A stretch of 64,000 nt of DNA from Chloroflexota bacterium (GTDB lineage Bacteria; Chloroflexota; Chloroflexia; Thermomicrobiales; UBA6265), in assembly GCA_023389575.1 (NCBI GenBank), contig JAEWEG010000015.1, forward strand, positions 1-64,000, given 5' to 3'. Positions within the stretch are counted from its first letter, which is position 1. The number at the start of each line of letters is the position of its first letter. The position numbers were made by a program, and so were the translations under genes. This document shows, piece by piece, positions 35,520-42,760 of this stretch. The notes under the pieces were generated by a model that saw nothing but the letters and a program-made list of their open reading frames with translations, ran no database searches and had not been told where the DNA came from.

Positions 35520-36413
35520 ATGGCTACCACTACTCGCAGGACGTTCGTTGGCGCGGCGGCGGCGCTTGGCGCGACGGTCGCGATTCCACAACTCGTGCTG
35601 GGCAAGCAGGACGCGGCGACACCGGCGGCCGAAGGCGAGGCCGCCCCCTCGCTCCTCTCCGGGCTGGGACTGCCCGAGTTCACGGTGACCGTGACCAACG
35701 ACGGGATGGAGTTCGAACCGGAGACCACGGCCGGAACGATTCTGCTGAAGGCGACCAACCAGAGCGATGGCTGGGCGGGAATCCAGTTCCTCCAGGTCGA
35801 CCCGTCCATCACCGAAGAGGAAATCCTCGCCAACCTGGGACCGGAAACCGCCATCCCGGCGTTCGCCCACGAGGGCGTGATGACCGGTGGCGTGAGTTGC
35901 GAGCCGGGCGCTTCGGGCGAGGTGGTATTCGTGTTGGGGCCTGGCGACTGGTGGGTGCTGAACACCGGCGAGGCGTTCGGCATAGCACCGCTGGTGGTGA
36001 CCGGTGAGGTGGCCGAGGTGGCGATCGAGGCCGATGTTGAGGTGGAAATGGCGCACCACGACTTCGCGATGCCGTCCGAGGTTGGCGTGGGGCCGAAGAT
36101 CTGGCACCTGACCAACGTCGATCCGGTGCTGCACCACCTGCTGATCCTGTCGTTCCCGCGGGAGGTGACGGAGGAAGAAGTGCTCGCGGCGATCATGGCC
36201 GAGGAAGGCATGGGCACGCCACCGGCCGATCTCGATGTTTCCCAGATCGCTTTCATGGGTGAGTCGGGCCTGATCTCGATGGGTCAAAGCAACTGGGTCC
36301 AGTGGGAGCTTCCGGCAGGCAATTACGCCGGTGTGTGCTTCATCAGCGATCCGGGCGAGGACCAGCCACCGCATGCCATGATCGGCATGATCGAGGTGTT
36401 CACGGTCGCCTGA
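35520..36413 (+). CDS. Tat-exported cupredoxin-like protein, copy 1
   Basis: 297 residues from ATG 35520 with AGGAG nine bases upstream. The twin-arginine leader TTRRTFVGAAAALG is followed by an Ala/Pro linker. Two beta-domains follow (about 52-165 and 170-297), each with the TNxxxxW/H pattern of cupredoxins. The second contains a possible type 1 copper set: His205 or His206, Cys273, His285 and Met290, with the His-x4-Met spacing of plastocyanin. However, the Cys-His loop is 11 residues, much longer than usual, so copper binding is uncertain. It is paralogous to the protein at 40125 and shares its promoter and leader. A hairpin terminator follows. It probably has a periplasmic or cell-surface redox or binding role. 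Confidence 0.68.
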   Translation: MATTTRRTFVGAAAALGATVAIPQLVLGKQDAATPAAEGEAAPSLLSGLGLPEFTVTVTNDGMEFEPETTAGTILLKATNQSDGWAGIQFLQVDPSITEEEILANLGPETAIPAFAHEGVMTGGVSCEPGASGEVVFVLGPGDWWVLNTGEAFGIAPLVVTGEVAEVAIEADVEVEMAHHDFAMPSEVGVGPKIWHLTNVDPVLHHLLILSFPREVTEEEVLAAIMAEEGMGTPPADLDVSQIAFMGESGLISMGQSNWVQWELPAGNYAGVCFISDPGEDQPPHAMIGMIEVFTVA

Positions 36414-36426
36414 TATCTCCCGCGAG

Positions 36427-36470
36427 GGAAGAAGGGGGTGACCGCCGGGGGCGGCCGCTTCCTTCTTTCC
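36427..36470 (+). terminator. Terminator after cupredoxin-like gene 1
   Basis: GGAAGAAGG (36427-36435) pairs with CCTTCTTTCC (36461-36470) allowing one bulge, with GC-rich inner pairs. It begins 14 bases after the stop codon. It is a plausible intrinsic terminator; the next small gene starts 23 bases later. Confidence 0.5.
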
Positions 36471-36492
36471 GTATTTGATCGGAAGTGCCGCC

Positions 36493-36726
36493 ATGGAAGA
36501 GACGAACCAGGAGCCAGGAGGAGCCAGAACGGACGATGGGCCGCGGGAGGTTCACCGGTACGATTCGTTCGTGGTGCGGCTGTGGTCACGGGGCGATGGG
36601 GAGCTGTTTGGGCGGGCGGAGCTGCGGCACGTGCAATCCGATGTTGTGTCGACGGGGACGATGGTGGGTCTGGAGTGGATAGACGCGGAGATGGCGCGGC
36701 TCCTGGGATTGCATGAGGAGCCCTGA
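36493..36726 (+). CDS. Small hypothetical protein
   Basis: 77 residues from ATG 36493 (GGAAG eight bases upstream; a TTG 18 bases earlier is possible). A charged, soluble protein with a core VVRLWSRGDGELFGRAELRHV and a short helical end. I do not know its function. Similar small beta-strand proteins with an R-x-W-x(3)-G core occur beside regulators in related genomes as far as I recall, but that is memory, not evidence from this window. It is convergent with the SARP-type regulator, 17 bases apart. Confidence 0.45.
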   Translation: MEETNQEPGGARTDDGPREVHRYDSFVVRLWSRGDGELFGRAELRHVQSDVVSTGTMVGLEWIDAEMARLLGLHEEP

Positions 36727-36743
36727 GGTGGGTTGGGAGGCGC

Positions 36744-39700
36744 TCAGCTCGCGACGCGATCCTGGGTGGAGGTGGTAAGCGCCAGGTCGAGCACTTCCTG
36801 GCCGAGATCGAGCCCCTCCTCCAGCGACATGGCCTTGCCTCGGTCCCAGGCGCTGGCGGCGACATGTGGTTCCAGGGCGGCGCGAGGCCCGGCGATCGCC
36901 TGATCGAATCGGGCCTGTTCGCCAACGGTTCGGGCAAGGTCGATGGACTCGCAAATCGCCTGGTTGGCGGCGAACAGCAGGATCGCCTCCTCATTGTGTC
37001 CCTGGCCAGCCGCCAGTCGCGCTGTCTCGAAGATGAAGCTCTCCTTGTCGGAATCGAAGCCGAAATCACGGATGACATCGATCGCGTCCGCAAGGTGGCG
37101 CGCCGCTTCATCCAGGTTTCCCAACTCCAGATTCAGCATGCCGCACGACTGCCTGGCACTGGCGGCATTTCGCTTGTCGCCCACCTCATCGAAGAGGCTC
37201 ACGGCTTCGTTGGCGAGGATCAGGCCCTCGGCGAACTGGCCCGCGTCGTGGGCGGCGCCCATCTGGATGAGCAGCGACCAGGGCAGGGACAAGCGATTGT
37301 CGGTCAGGCGGGCGAGGCGCTCGCTCTCCTTGCCGATCGCGAGGGTGCCTGCGATGTCTCCCGAGTGATAGGTGGCGGCGCCAAGATGGGTCAGGACGTA
37401 CGACTGACCGAGCGGGTCTTCGTTGGCCCGGGCGATGTCGAGCGCTTCATGCAGAGACGCCAGAGCCTCGGTGAGCTGGCTTCTGTCCATCTGGATCGAG
37501 GCAATGGCGACCAGGGCATGTGTCTGTCCCCACAAGTCGTCGTGGTTTCGGGATATATCCAGTGCCCTGGTATTGAGGCGGAGAACCTCATCCGGATTGC
37601 CCTCGCGGTACTTCCTGACCGATGTCAACCGGTCGATCACCGCGACTTGGACCGGATCGTCCACCTTCTCCCAGTACCGGCGCGCGATGGTTTCGAATTC
37701 CATGACCTTGTCGTGGTTGCCGGTACGCTCGTAGATGTTGGTGAGCGCCTGGGCGGCGATGGCGTGTTCCTCGGAGATCTCCGTGGCGGGGAGAGGGAGG
37801 ATGCTCTCGAGCCAGGTCAGTCCCTCGCGCATGTGACTTCGGTAGAACCAGAATGGCCACGCATGGGCGGCGATGGTGAGGGTGGACGGAGGGTGATGCT
37901 CCCGTGACCACTCCAGGGCCGCGCGAATGTTGTCGAGATCCCGTTCGTACCGATCGAAGTGGGCAAGCTGTCGCCGATCCCGGAGTTCCGGGTAGGCCTT
38001 GGCGGTAAGTTCGGCATAGAAGCGCGCGTGAGCTAGGCGGACACCTCCGCTCTCGCGCTCGGCGTCCAGCAGCATGACGGCCACCTCGCGGATCGTTTCG
38101 AGGATGACGAGGCGGCGAGCGCCGTTCACATGGGTCCACTGGACGAGATTCTTCGTTTCCAGGGCGTTGGCGAGGGCGAGGGCGTCGTCCCCGCCGATGG
38201 CCTCCAGCGCGTCGAGTTCCGCGCCACCCGCGAACACCGCCAGCCGGCGGAACAGGGCTTGTTCGGGTTCGGTGAGCAGGTCGTAGCTCCAGAGCACGAG
38301 GTCCTGGAGCGTCTGGTGGCGTTCGGGCAGGTCCTGGGGGCCATCCCGCAGGACGTGAATGGAGGCTCGCTGGCTGAGCTGGGCGAGGACCTCGCTGGGA
38401 CGGCGGTCGTAACAACGGGCGGCGGCGAGTTCGATGGCGAGGGGCAGGCCGTCGAGCCGGACGCAAAGGTCGGCGATCGCGGCGGGATCGTCGCCGCTGG
38501 GGGTGTAGCCGAAGCGCTGGGCGCGGAGGTGCTGGACGAAGAGCGCGGTCGATTCGACCTCTTCCAGCCGGTCGGGGGTGGTGATCCCGCCATCCGGCAG
38601 GTCGAGGACGTCGAGGCGGTAGAGGTGCTCGGCCCGGATCCGGACTGGCTGGCGGCTGGTGGCGAGGATGGTGAGCCCGGGACAGGCTTCGAGCAGGCGG
38701 GCGATCACCGCCCCGGCGCCGGTGATCTGCTCAAGGTTGTCGAGCACCAGCAGGTAAGTTCGGGGTTGGAGAAAGTTCCTGACCACGTCCTCGGATGATT
38801 GGCGAGGATTTCCCGCGATCTGGAGGGCCACCTCGATCGACGTGTGGAGGCGATCCGCGCTTCGCGCGGCCGCGAGCGAGACGAAGCCCACGCCATCGGG
38901 GAAGTCGGCCTTGACCGAGGTCGCGACCTCGGTGGCGAGCCGGGTCTTGCCGATGCCTCCGCTGCCGGTGACGGTCACCAGGCGGACGGTGGGCTCGCGG
39001 AGCATGGTGGCGACGGCCGCGATCTCTTCCTGGCGGCCGACCGTGCGAGTGGGCACGGAAGGGAGCGATCGGTACTTCGCGGAGGCGGCGCGGATAACGG
39101 CGTCGTCCTCGACCTGGACCGGCGCCTGGCGGATGGCGTCGGCGAGACGGGTGGTTTCGGGCTCGGGGGTGTCGTCGTACTCGCGGGCGAGCAGATCGCG
39201 GCAGCGTTCGTACTGGCGAAGGGCGAGACTGCGCTGTCCGGCCGCCTGGTAGGCGCGCATGAGGGCACGGTGCGCGGACTCGGCGGTTGCTTCCTGGGCG
39301 AGCAGGGCCTCGAGCCAGGGCGTGGCGGCGAGCGGTTCGCCGGCGGCGAGGTCGAGGGCGGCAAGCTCGAGCACGGCGCGTTCATATTCGGCGCGCAGGG
39401 CTTCGCGGCGGGGAACGGGCCACTCGGCGTAGCGTTCATCGGCCACGAACTCTCCCCGGTAGAGGTCGAGCGCCGTGCGCAGGATCGGGCGTTGCTCCGG
39501 TTCTGGCAGCGCGGAGGCGTGCGAAAGGAGGGCGGTGAACTGGTCGACATCGAGCCAGAGGTCAACGTCCTCGCCGAGGGCGATGGAGGTGCCGGCCACG
39601 CTGATGCATTTGGAGTCTCGCCCGGTACGGAGGCCGGGCTCGAGGGTGCGGCGGAGGGCGTGGAGGGACTTGTAGAGCGCGTTGGCGCCGGAATCCAGAT

Positions 39701-39905
39701 CAGCATCGGGCCAGAGGAGGTCGATGATCTGTTCGCGGTGCAGACGGTGGCCGGGCGTGCTGGCGAGCAGCAGCAGGAGCGAGCGGGCACGGCGACCGGA
39801 CCAGTCGCGGTCGGTGAGGACGCGCCCATCGATGGTGATTTCGCCTGGGCCGAGCAGGCGGATGCGAAGCGATGGCCGGGCCGGGCCAACCGGAGAAGTT
39901 CCCAT
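36744..39905 (-). CDS. SARP/BTAD-type STAND ATPase transcriptional regulator
   Basis: 1,053 residues from ATG 39905 (AAGGA ten bases upstream; a TTG at 39965 is less likely). An OmpR-like winged helix lies at about 13-95 (RARSLLLLLASTPG, then REQIIDLLWPDADLDSGANALYKSL). The BTAD all-helical domain covers about 110-255. The NB-ARC ATPase has Walker A GSGGIGKT near 315 and Walker B YLLVLDNLEQ near 382. TPR-like repeats run to the C-terminus. This is the AfsR/SARP layout, in which ATP binding promotes DNA binding at direct repeats. Unlike the other three large regulators here, its DNA-binding domain is at the N-terminus. It lies between the two cupredoxin-like genes. Confidence 0.88.
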   Translation of the reverse strand: MGTSPVGPARPSLRIRLLGPGEITIDGRVLTDRDWSGRRARSLLLLLASTPGHRLHREQIIDLLWPDADLDSGANALYKSLHALRRTLEPGLRTGRDSKCISVAGTSIALGEDVDLWLDVDQFTALLSHASALPEPEQRPILRTALDLYRGEFVADERYAEWPVPRREALRAEYERAVLELAALDLAAGEPLAATPWLEALLAQEATAESAHRALMRAYQAAGQRSLALRQYERCRDLLAREYDDTPEPETTRLADAIRQAPVQVEDDAVIRAASAKYRSLPSVPTRTVGRQEEIAAVATMLREPTVRLVTVTGSGGIGKTRLATEVATSVKADFPDGVGFVSLAAARSADRLHTSIEVALQIAGNPRQSSEDVVRNFLQPRTYLLVLDNLEQITGAGAVIARLLEACPGLTILATSRQPVRIRAEHLYRLDVLDLPDGGITTPDRLEEVESTALFVQHLRAQRFGYTPSGDDPAAIADLCVRLDGLPLAIELAAARCYDRRPSEVLAQLSQRASIHVLRDGPQDLPERHQTLQDLVLWSYDLLTEPEQALFRRLAVFAGGAELDALEAIGGDDALALANALETKNLVQWTHVNGARRLVILETIREVAVMLLDAERESGGVRLAHARFYAELTAKAYPELRDRRQLAHFDRYERDLDNIRAALEWSREHHPPSTLTIAAHAWPFWFYRSHMREGLTWLESILPLPATEISEEHAIAAQALTNIYERTGNHDKVMEFETIARRYWEKVDDPVQVAVIDRLTSVRKYREGNPDEVLRLNTRALDISRNHDDLWGQTHALVAIASIQMDRSQLTEALASLHEALDIARANEDPLGQSYVLTHLGAATYHSGDIAGTLAIGKESERLARLTDNRLSLPWSLLIQMGAAHDAGQFAEGLILANEAVSLFDEVGDKRNAASARQSCGMLNLELGNLDEAARHLADAIDVIRDFGFDSDKESFIFETARLAAGQGHNEEAILLFAANQAICESIDLARTVGEQARFDQAIAGPRAALEPHVAASAWDRGKAMSLEEGLDLGQEVLDLALTTSTQDRVAS

Positions 39906-40071
39906 CGGGCAGCGTCCTTGCCTACAGGTACGTGGAGGACTGGGGGCGTCCCTGGTGGGCACCAATGTGAAGATTCCTCCATGGTGAATAGGCGTGAGTG
40001 TACCGCTGTTTGCCCTGATTGGCCCGATGGATGGATGGAAGGTGCCGGTTGGCCGTGGCGTTGACGCCAGA

Positions 40072-40104
40072 AAGACCGGGGGCGGACGTGTGCTCCCCGG
40101 TCTT
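40072..40104 (-). terminator. Terminator after cupredoxin-like gene 2
   Basis: A perfect 10-bp stem (AAGACCGGGG / CCCCGGTCTT) with a 13-base loop lies 20 bases past the stop codon of the minus-strand gene at 40125. It could serve as an intrinsic terminator for that gene. Confidence 0.6.
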
Positions 40105-40124
40105 CCCGGCGTGTGGCGAAGAGG

Positions 40125-41114
40125 TTATTCGGCGACGGTGATCACGTTGTACATGCCGTGGTAGGCGTGGGGGGCGCTGTCGCCCATGTCCGGGAAGAAA
40201 CAGATGACGAGGTAGGTGCCCGCCGGAAGGTCGAGCGGCACCCACTGGGATGTCCCATGCGATTGCGTGCCGGTAATGCCCAGGAACTCGAAATCGGTTT
40301 CGGGGTTGAGCCCGGAGTAGGCGACGGGAGTTCCGGTCATCTCGCCCTCCATCTCCTCGTGCAGGACAACCTCGACCTGTTCGAGGGTCATGTCGTCGGG
40401 ACCCTTCAGGAACTGCACGAAATGTGGCTGGGCGCCGATGTTGTCCACGCGGACCAGTTGTGCTCCGGCGACCAGTTCGCCTTCGGTCACCTCGATCACG
40501 TATTCGCCCATGGTGACGACCGCGCTGGTGGAGGGCTCGGCGAGGTCGGCGGGCATCTCGCCGGTGACCTCGAACACGACGGGCGCCTGGGGGGCCATCG
40601 GGTCGTCGGCCCAGGCCACCCAACTCCCGGGAATGAGGTCAATGATGGCTTCGCCCGGGGAGCCATCCATGCTGTAGGCGCCACCGGGGAAGAGGGATTC
40701 GAAGTAGAAGGGCGGGATGCCGCCACCCGCTTCGGGTGAGGCCTCGTCATCGGCGGGTGCCGCTTCGCCTTCACCAGTCATTCCGGCCACGTAGGCGCCG
40801 ATGGCGTCGAGGAATTCCTCGCCGGACATGCCAGCGGGCTGGATGAAGGACACTCCGCCCCCGCCCTGCTCGAGCATTTCATCGGAAATGGTGACATGCA
40901 GGTGATAGCGGCCGGCCGCGAGTGACCCGGGGATGCCCTCGAAACCGGTGGCGGTGACATGGACATCGAGCGACGGGAATCCCAGGTCGGCGACCTGATC
41001 TTCAGGCGTCGCCACTTGCGCGGCCACGGCTGGTGAGAGAACGAGGGTTCCCAGAACAACCGACGATCCCAAGGCGGCGGTGGAACCAATGAACTGACGG
41101 CGTGTTGTAGGCAT
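40125..41114 (-). CDS. Tat-exported cupredoxin-like protein, copy 2
   Basis: 329 residues from ATG 41114 with GAGGAAG eight bases upstream. The leader TTRRQFIGSTAALGSS carries the twin-arginine motif. The layout matches the protein at 35520: two beta-domains, with a longer acidic spacer between them here. The last domain contains His231 (NIGAQPHFV), Cys305, His316 and Met321 in SAPHAYHGM. This is the same His/Cys/His/Met arrangement and the same His-x4-Met spacing as copy 1, with a long Cys-His loop of 10 residues. That the set is kept in both paralogues favours a real metal or redox site. Export should place it outside the membrane. It shares promoter and leader elements with copy 1. Confidence 0.68.
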   Translation of the reverse strand: MPTTRRQFIGSTAALGSSVVLGTLVLSPAVAAQVATPEDQVADLGFPSLDVHVTATGFEGIPGSLAAGRYHLHVTISDEMLEQGGGGVSFIQPAGMSGEEFLDAIGAYVAGMTGEGEAAPADDEASPEAGGGIPPFYFESLFPGGAYSMDGSPGEAIIDLIPGSWVAWADDPMAPQAPVVFEVTGEMPADLAEPSTSAVVTMGEYVIEVTEGELVAGAQLVRVDNIGAQPHFVQFLKGPDDMTLEQVEVVLHEEMEGEMTGTPVAYSGLNPETDFEFLGITGTQSHGTSQWVPLDLPAGTYLVICFFPDMGDSAPHAYHGMYNVITVAE

Positions 41115-41135
41115 GAAAGACTTCCTCACACTGCT

Positions 41136-41196
41136 GATCGCCTCCGTCAGCGATCCTGCACCTGTTGTAGCGAGGAGTTCTTTCAGAAATCTTCCA
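41136..41196 (-). promoter_or_regulatory. ECF-like promoter and leader hairpin of cupredoxin-like gene 2
   Basis: On the minus strand TGGAAGATTTCTGAAAGA (41196-41179) is followed after 8 bases by CTACAAC (41170-41164). Then GATCGCTGACGGAGGCGATC (41155-41136) follows, a 6-bp inverted repeat whose outer bases match the leader of copy 1. The order and near-equal spacing are the same as at 35433-35496. Confidence 0.5.
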
Positions 41197-41284
41197 GCGC
41201 CGTTTCCGGGCAGCAGCAGGCAGGGGGATGGCAAGGCACATGCCCTGCCGTCCCCGTGACGAGATAGGTGTGTTGTCGTCGGCG

Positions 41285-42367
41285 TTATTCGCTGTGGAAC
41301 GCGTAGATGGTGGTGGAGGTGAATTCCTCGCCGGGACGCAGCACGACCGAGGGGAACGACGGTTCGTTCGGGGAGTTCGGGAAGTGCTGGGTTTCGAAGC
41401 AGATGGCGTCCGTTTGGCGGTAGAGCTTGCCGCTGTGTCCGGCGATCGAGCCATCGAGCGAGTTTGAGGTGTAGACCTGCACGCCGGGCTCGGTGGTGAG
41501 GGTTTCCATCACGCGGCCAGAGGCCGGGTCCATGAGCCAGGCGGCCCTGGCCAGTGACTGGTCGTCCGGCGTGGGGCGGTTCACGATGTAGTTATGATCG
41601 ACGCCGCGCGCGGTGCGGATTTCCGGGTCGCTGGCGTCACGCAGCGCGTCGCCGACGCGGCGGGCGGTGCGGAAGTCGAGCCCGGTGCCTTCGACCTGGG
41701 CGATTTGCCCGGTTGGAATCTGGTCCTGGTCGGTGGGCGTGAACTGGTCGCAGAAGAGCTGGAGGATGTGGTCCTCGATGGCGCCGCTGCCCTCGCCCGA
41801 CAGGTTGAAATAGCTGTGATTGGTGAGGTTGAGCACGGTTGGCGCGTTGGTGGTGGCGTGGTAATCCAGCCGCAGGGCGTTCTCCGCGTTGAACGAGTAG
41901 GTGACGGAGACGGTGAGTTCGCCGGGATAGCCTTCGTCGCCATCGGGTGAGACGTGGGTGAGCCTGACCGCTGGCGCGCCGTCGATCTCGGTGACCTCGC
42001 TGGCCCAGACGTAGCGGTCGAACGGGCGAGCGCCGCCATGGGTGCTGTGGGGTGGCCGGTTGGCGGTGACGTTGATCGTCTTGCCGTCGAGTTCGAACGA
42101 CGCGCCGCGCAGGCGGTTGGCGAAGCGTCCGAGCACGGAGCCGAAGTGCGGATTCTTGGCGATGTAGCCATCGAGGTTGTCGAAGCCGAGGACGACGTTG
42201 GCGAGTTCGCCATCGCGGCCCGCAACCCAGACTTCCTGGATGACGGCGCCAAAGGAGAGGATCGCGACGCGCGACCCGGCGTCGTTGGTGAGCACGAAGC
42301 GCTCGACGGGCGTTCCGTCGAAATCGCCGGCGTGCGACCGCACGATGTGTTTGTCCGTATTCGTCAC
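41285..42367 (-). CDS. galM: Aldose 1-epimerase (galactose mutarotase), copy 2
   Basis: 360 residues from GTG 42367, with GGAGGAC five bases upstream. Catalytic positions are retained: His in HSTHGG, His in LTNHSYFNLSG, Asp in VDHNYIV and Glu in CFETQHFPNSPNEPSFP. It is moderately similar to the protein at 31580 and of equal length, so the two are paralogues and not a recent duplication. It is expected to mutarotate aldoses in the cytoplasm. It lies 18 bases after the zinc-ribbon gene and is probably co-transcribed with it. Confidence 0.9.
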   Translation of the reverse strand: MTNTDKHIVRSHAGDFDGTPVERFVLTNDAGSRVAILSFGAVIQEVWVAGRDGELANVVLGFDNLDGYIAKNPHFGSVLGRFANRLRGASFELDGKTINVTANRPPHSTHGGARPFDRYVWASEVTEIDGAPAVRLTHVSPDGDEGYPGELTVSVTYSFNAENALRLDYHATTNAPTVLNLTNHSYFNLSGEGSGAIEDHILQLFCDQFTPTDQDQIPTGQIAQVEGTGLDFRTARRVGDALRDASDPEIRTARGVDHNYIVNRPTPDDQSLARAAWLMDPASGRVMETLTTEPGVQVYTSNSLDGSIAGHSGKLYRQTDAICFETQHFPNSPNEPSFPSVVLRPGEEFTSTTIYAFHSE

Positions 42368-42385
42368 TACGTCCTCCGGAGTGAT

Positions 42386-42667
42386 CTAGAAGTCGAAGAG
42401 TTCCTCAAGGAACCCGCCGCGCTTCTTCTTGCGCTTGCCATGGCGATCGTAGGTGTAGTCATCGTCGTCGTCGCGGTAGTCACGGGTGGCGGTGGTGGTC
42501 GCCTGGCGTGGTTCCGTCCGGGTGGGCGGGGGTACCGACGCGCGGTCGATGATCTTGTCGAGCTCGCCGCGATCGAGCCACACGCCCCGGCACTTGGGGC
42601 AGTAGTCGATCTCGACGTCGTTGCGGTCGCTCATCACGAGTTCGGTCTGGTCAATTGGGCATTGCAT
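42386..42667 (-). CDS. Small zinc-ribbon (TFIIB-type) protein
   Basis: 93 residues. Two Cys pairs, MQCPIDQTEL at the start and DYCPKCRGVWLDRGEL at about 21-36, form the TFIIB-like zinc ribbon found in small bacterial proteins. The typical WLDRGELD segment follows directly. A charged Asp/Lys-rich tail ends in GGFLEELFDF. The biochemical role of this family is not established. It sits between the helicase gene (93 bases upstream) and galM copy 2. Confidence 0.82.
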   Translation of the reverse strand: MQCPIDQTELVMSDRNDVEIDYCPKCRGVWLDRGELDKIIDRASVPPPTRTEPRQATTTATRDYRDDDDDYTYDRHGKRKKKRGGFLEELFDF

Positions 42668-42760
42668 GGGGTGTTCTCCAGACGGTGTCTACAGGCATCA
42701 TTGCCGCCGTAAGTGTACGTTGGCGAGGCAACGGGATTCGGCAGGCCCGCCGGAAACAGC

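Noticed and set aside
40072..40104. Possible riboswitch or leader for the upstream regulator
   Set aside because: It lies downstream of the minus-strand cupredoxin gene and is a simple 10-bp hairpin, best explained as a terminator.
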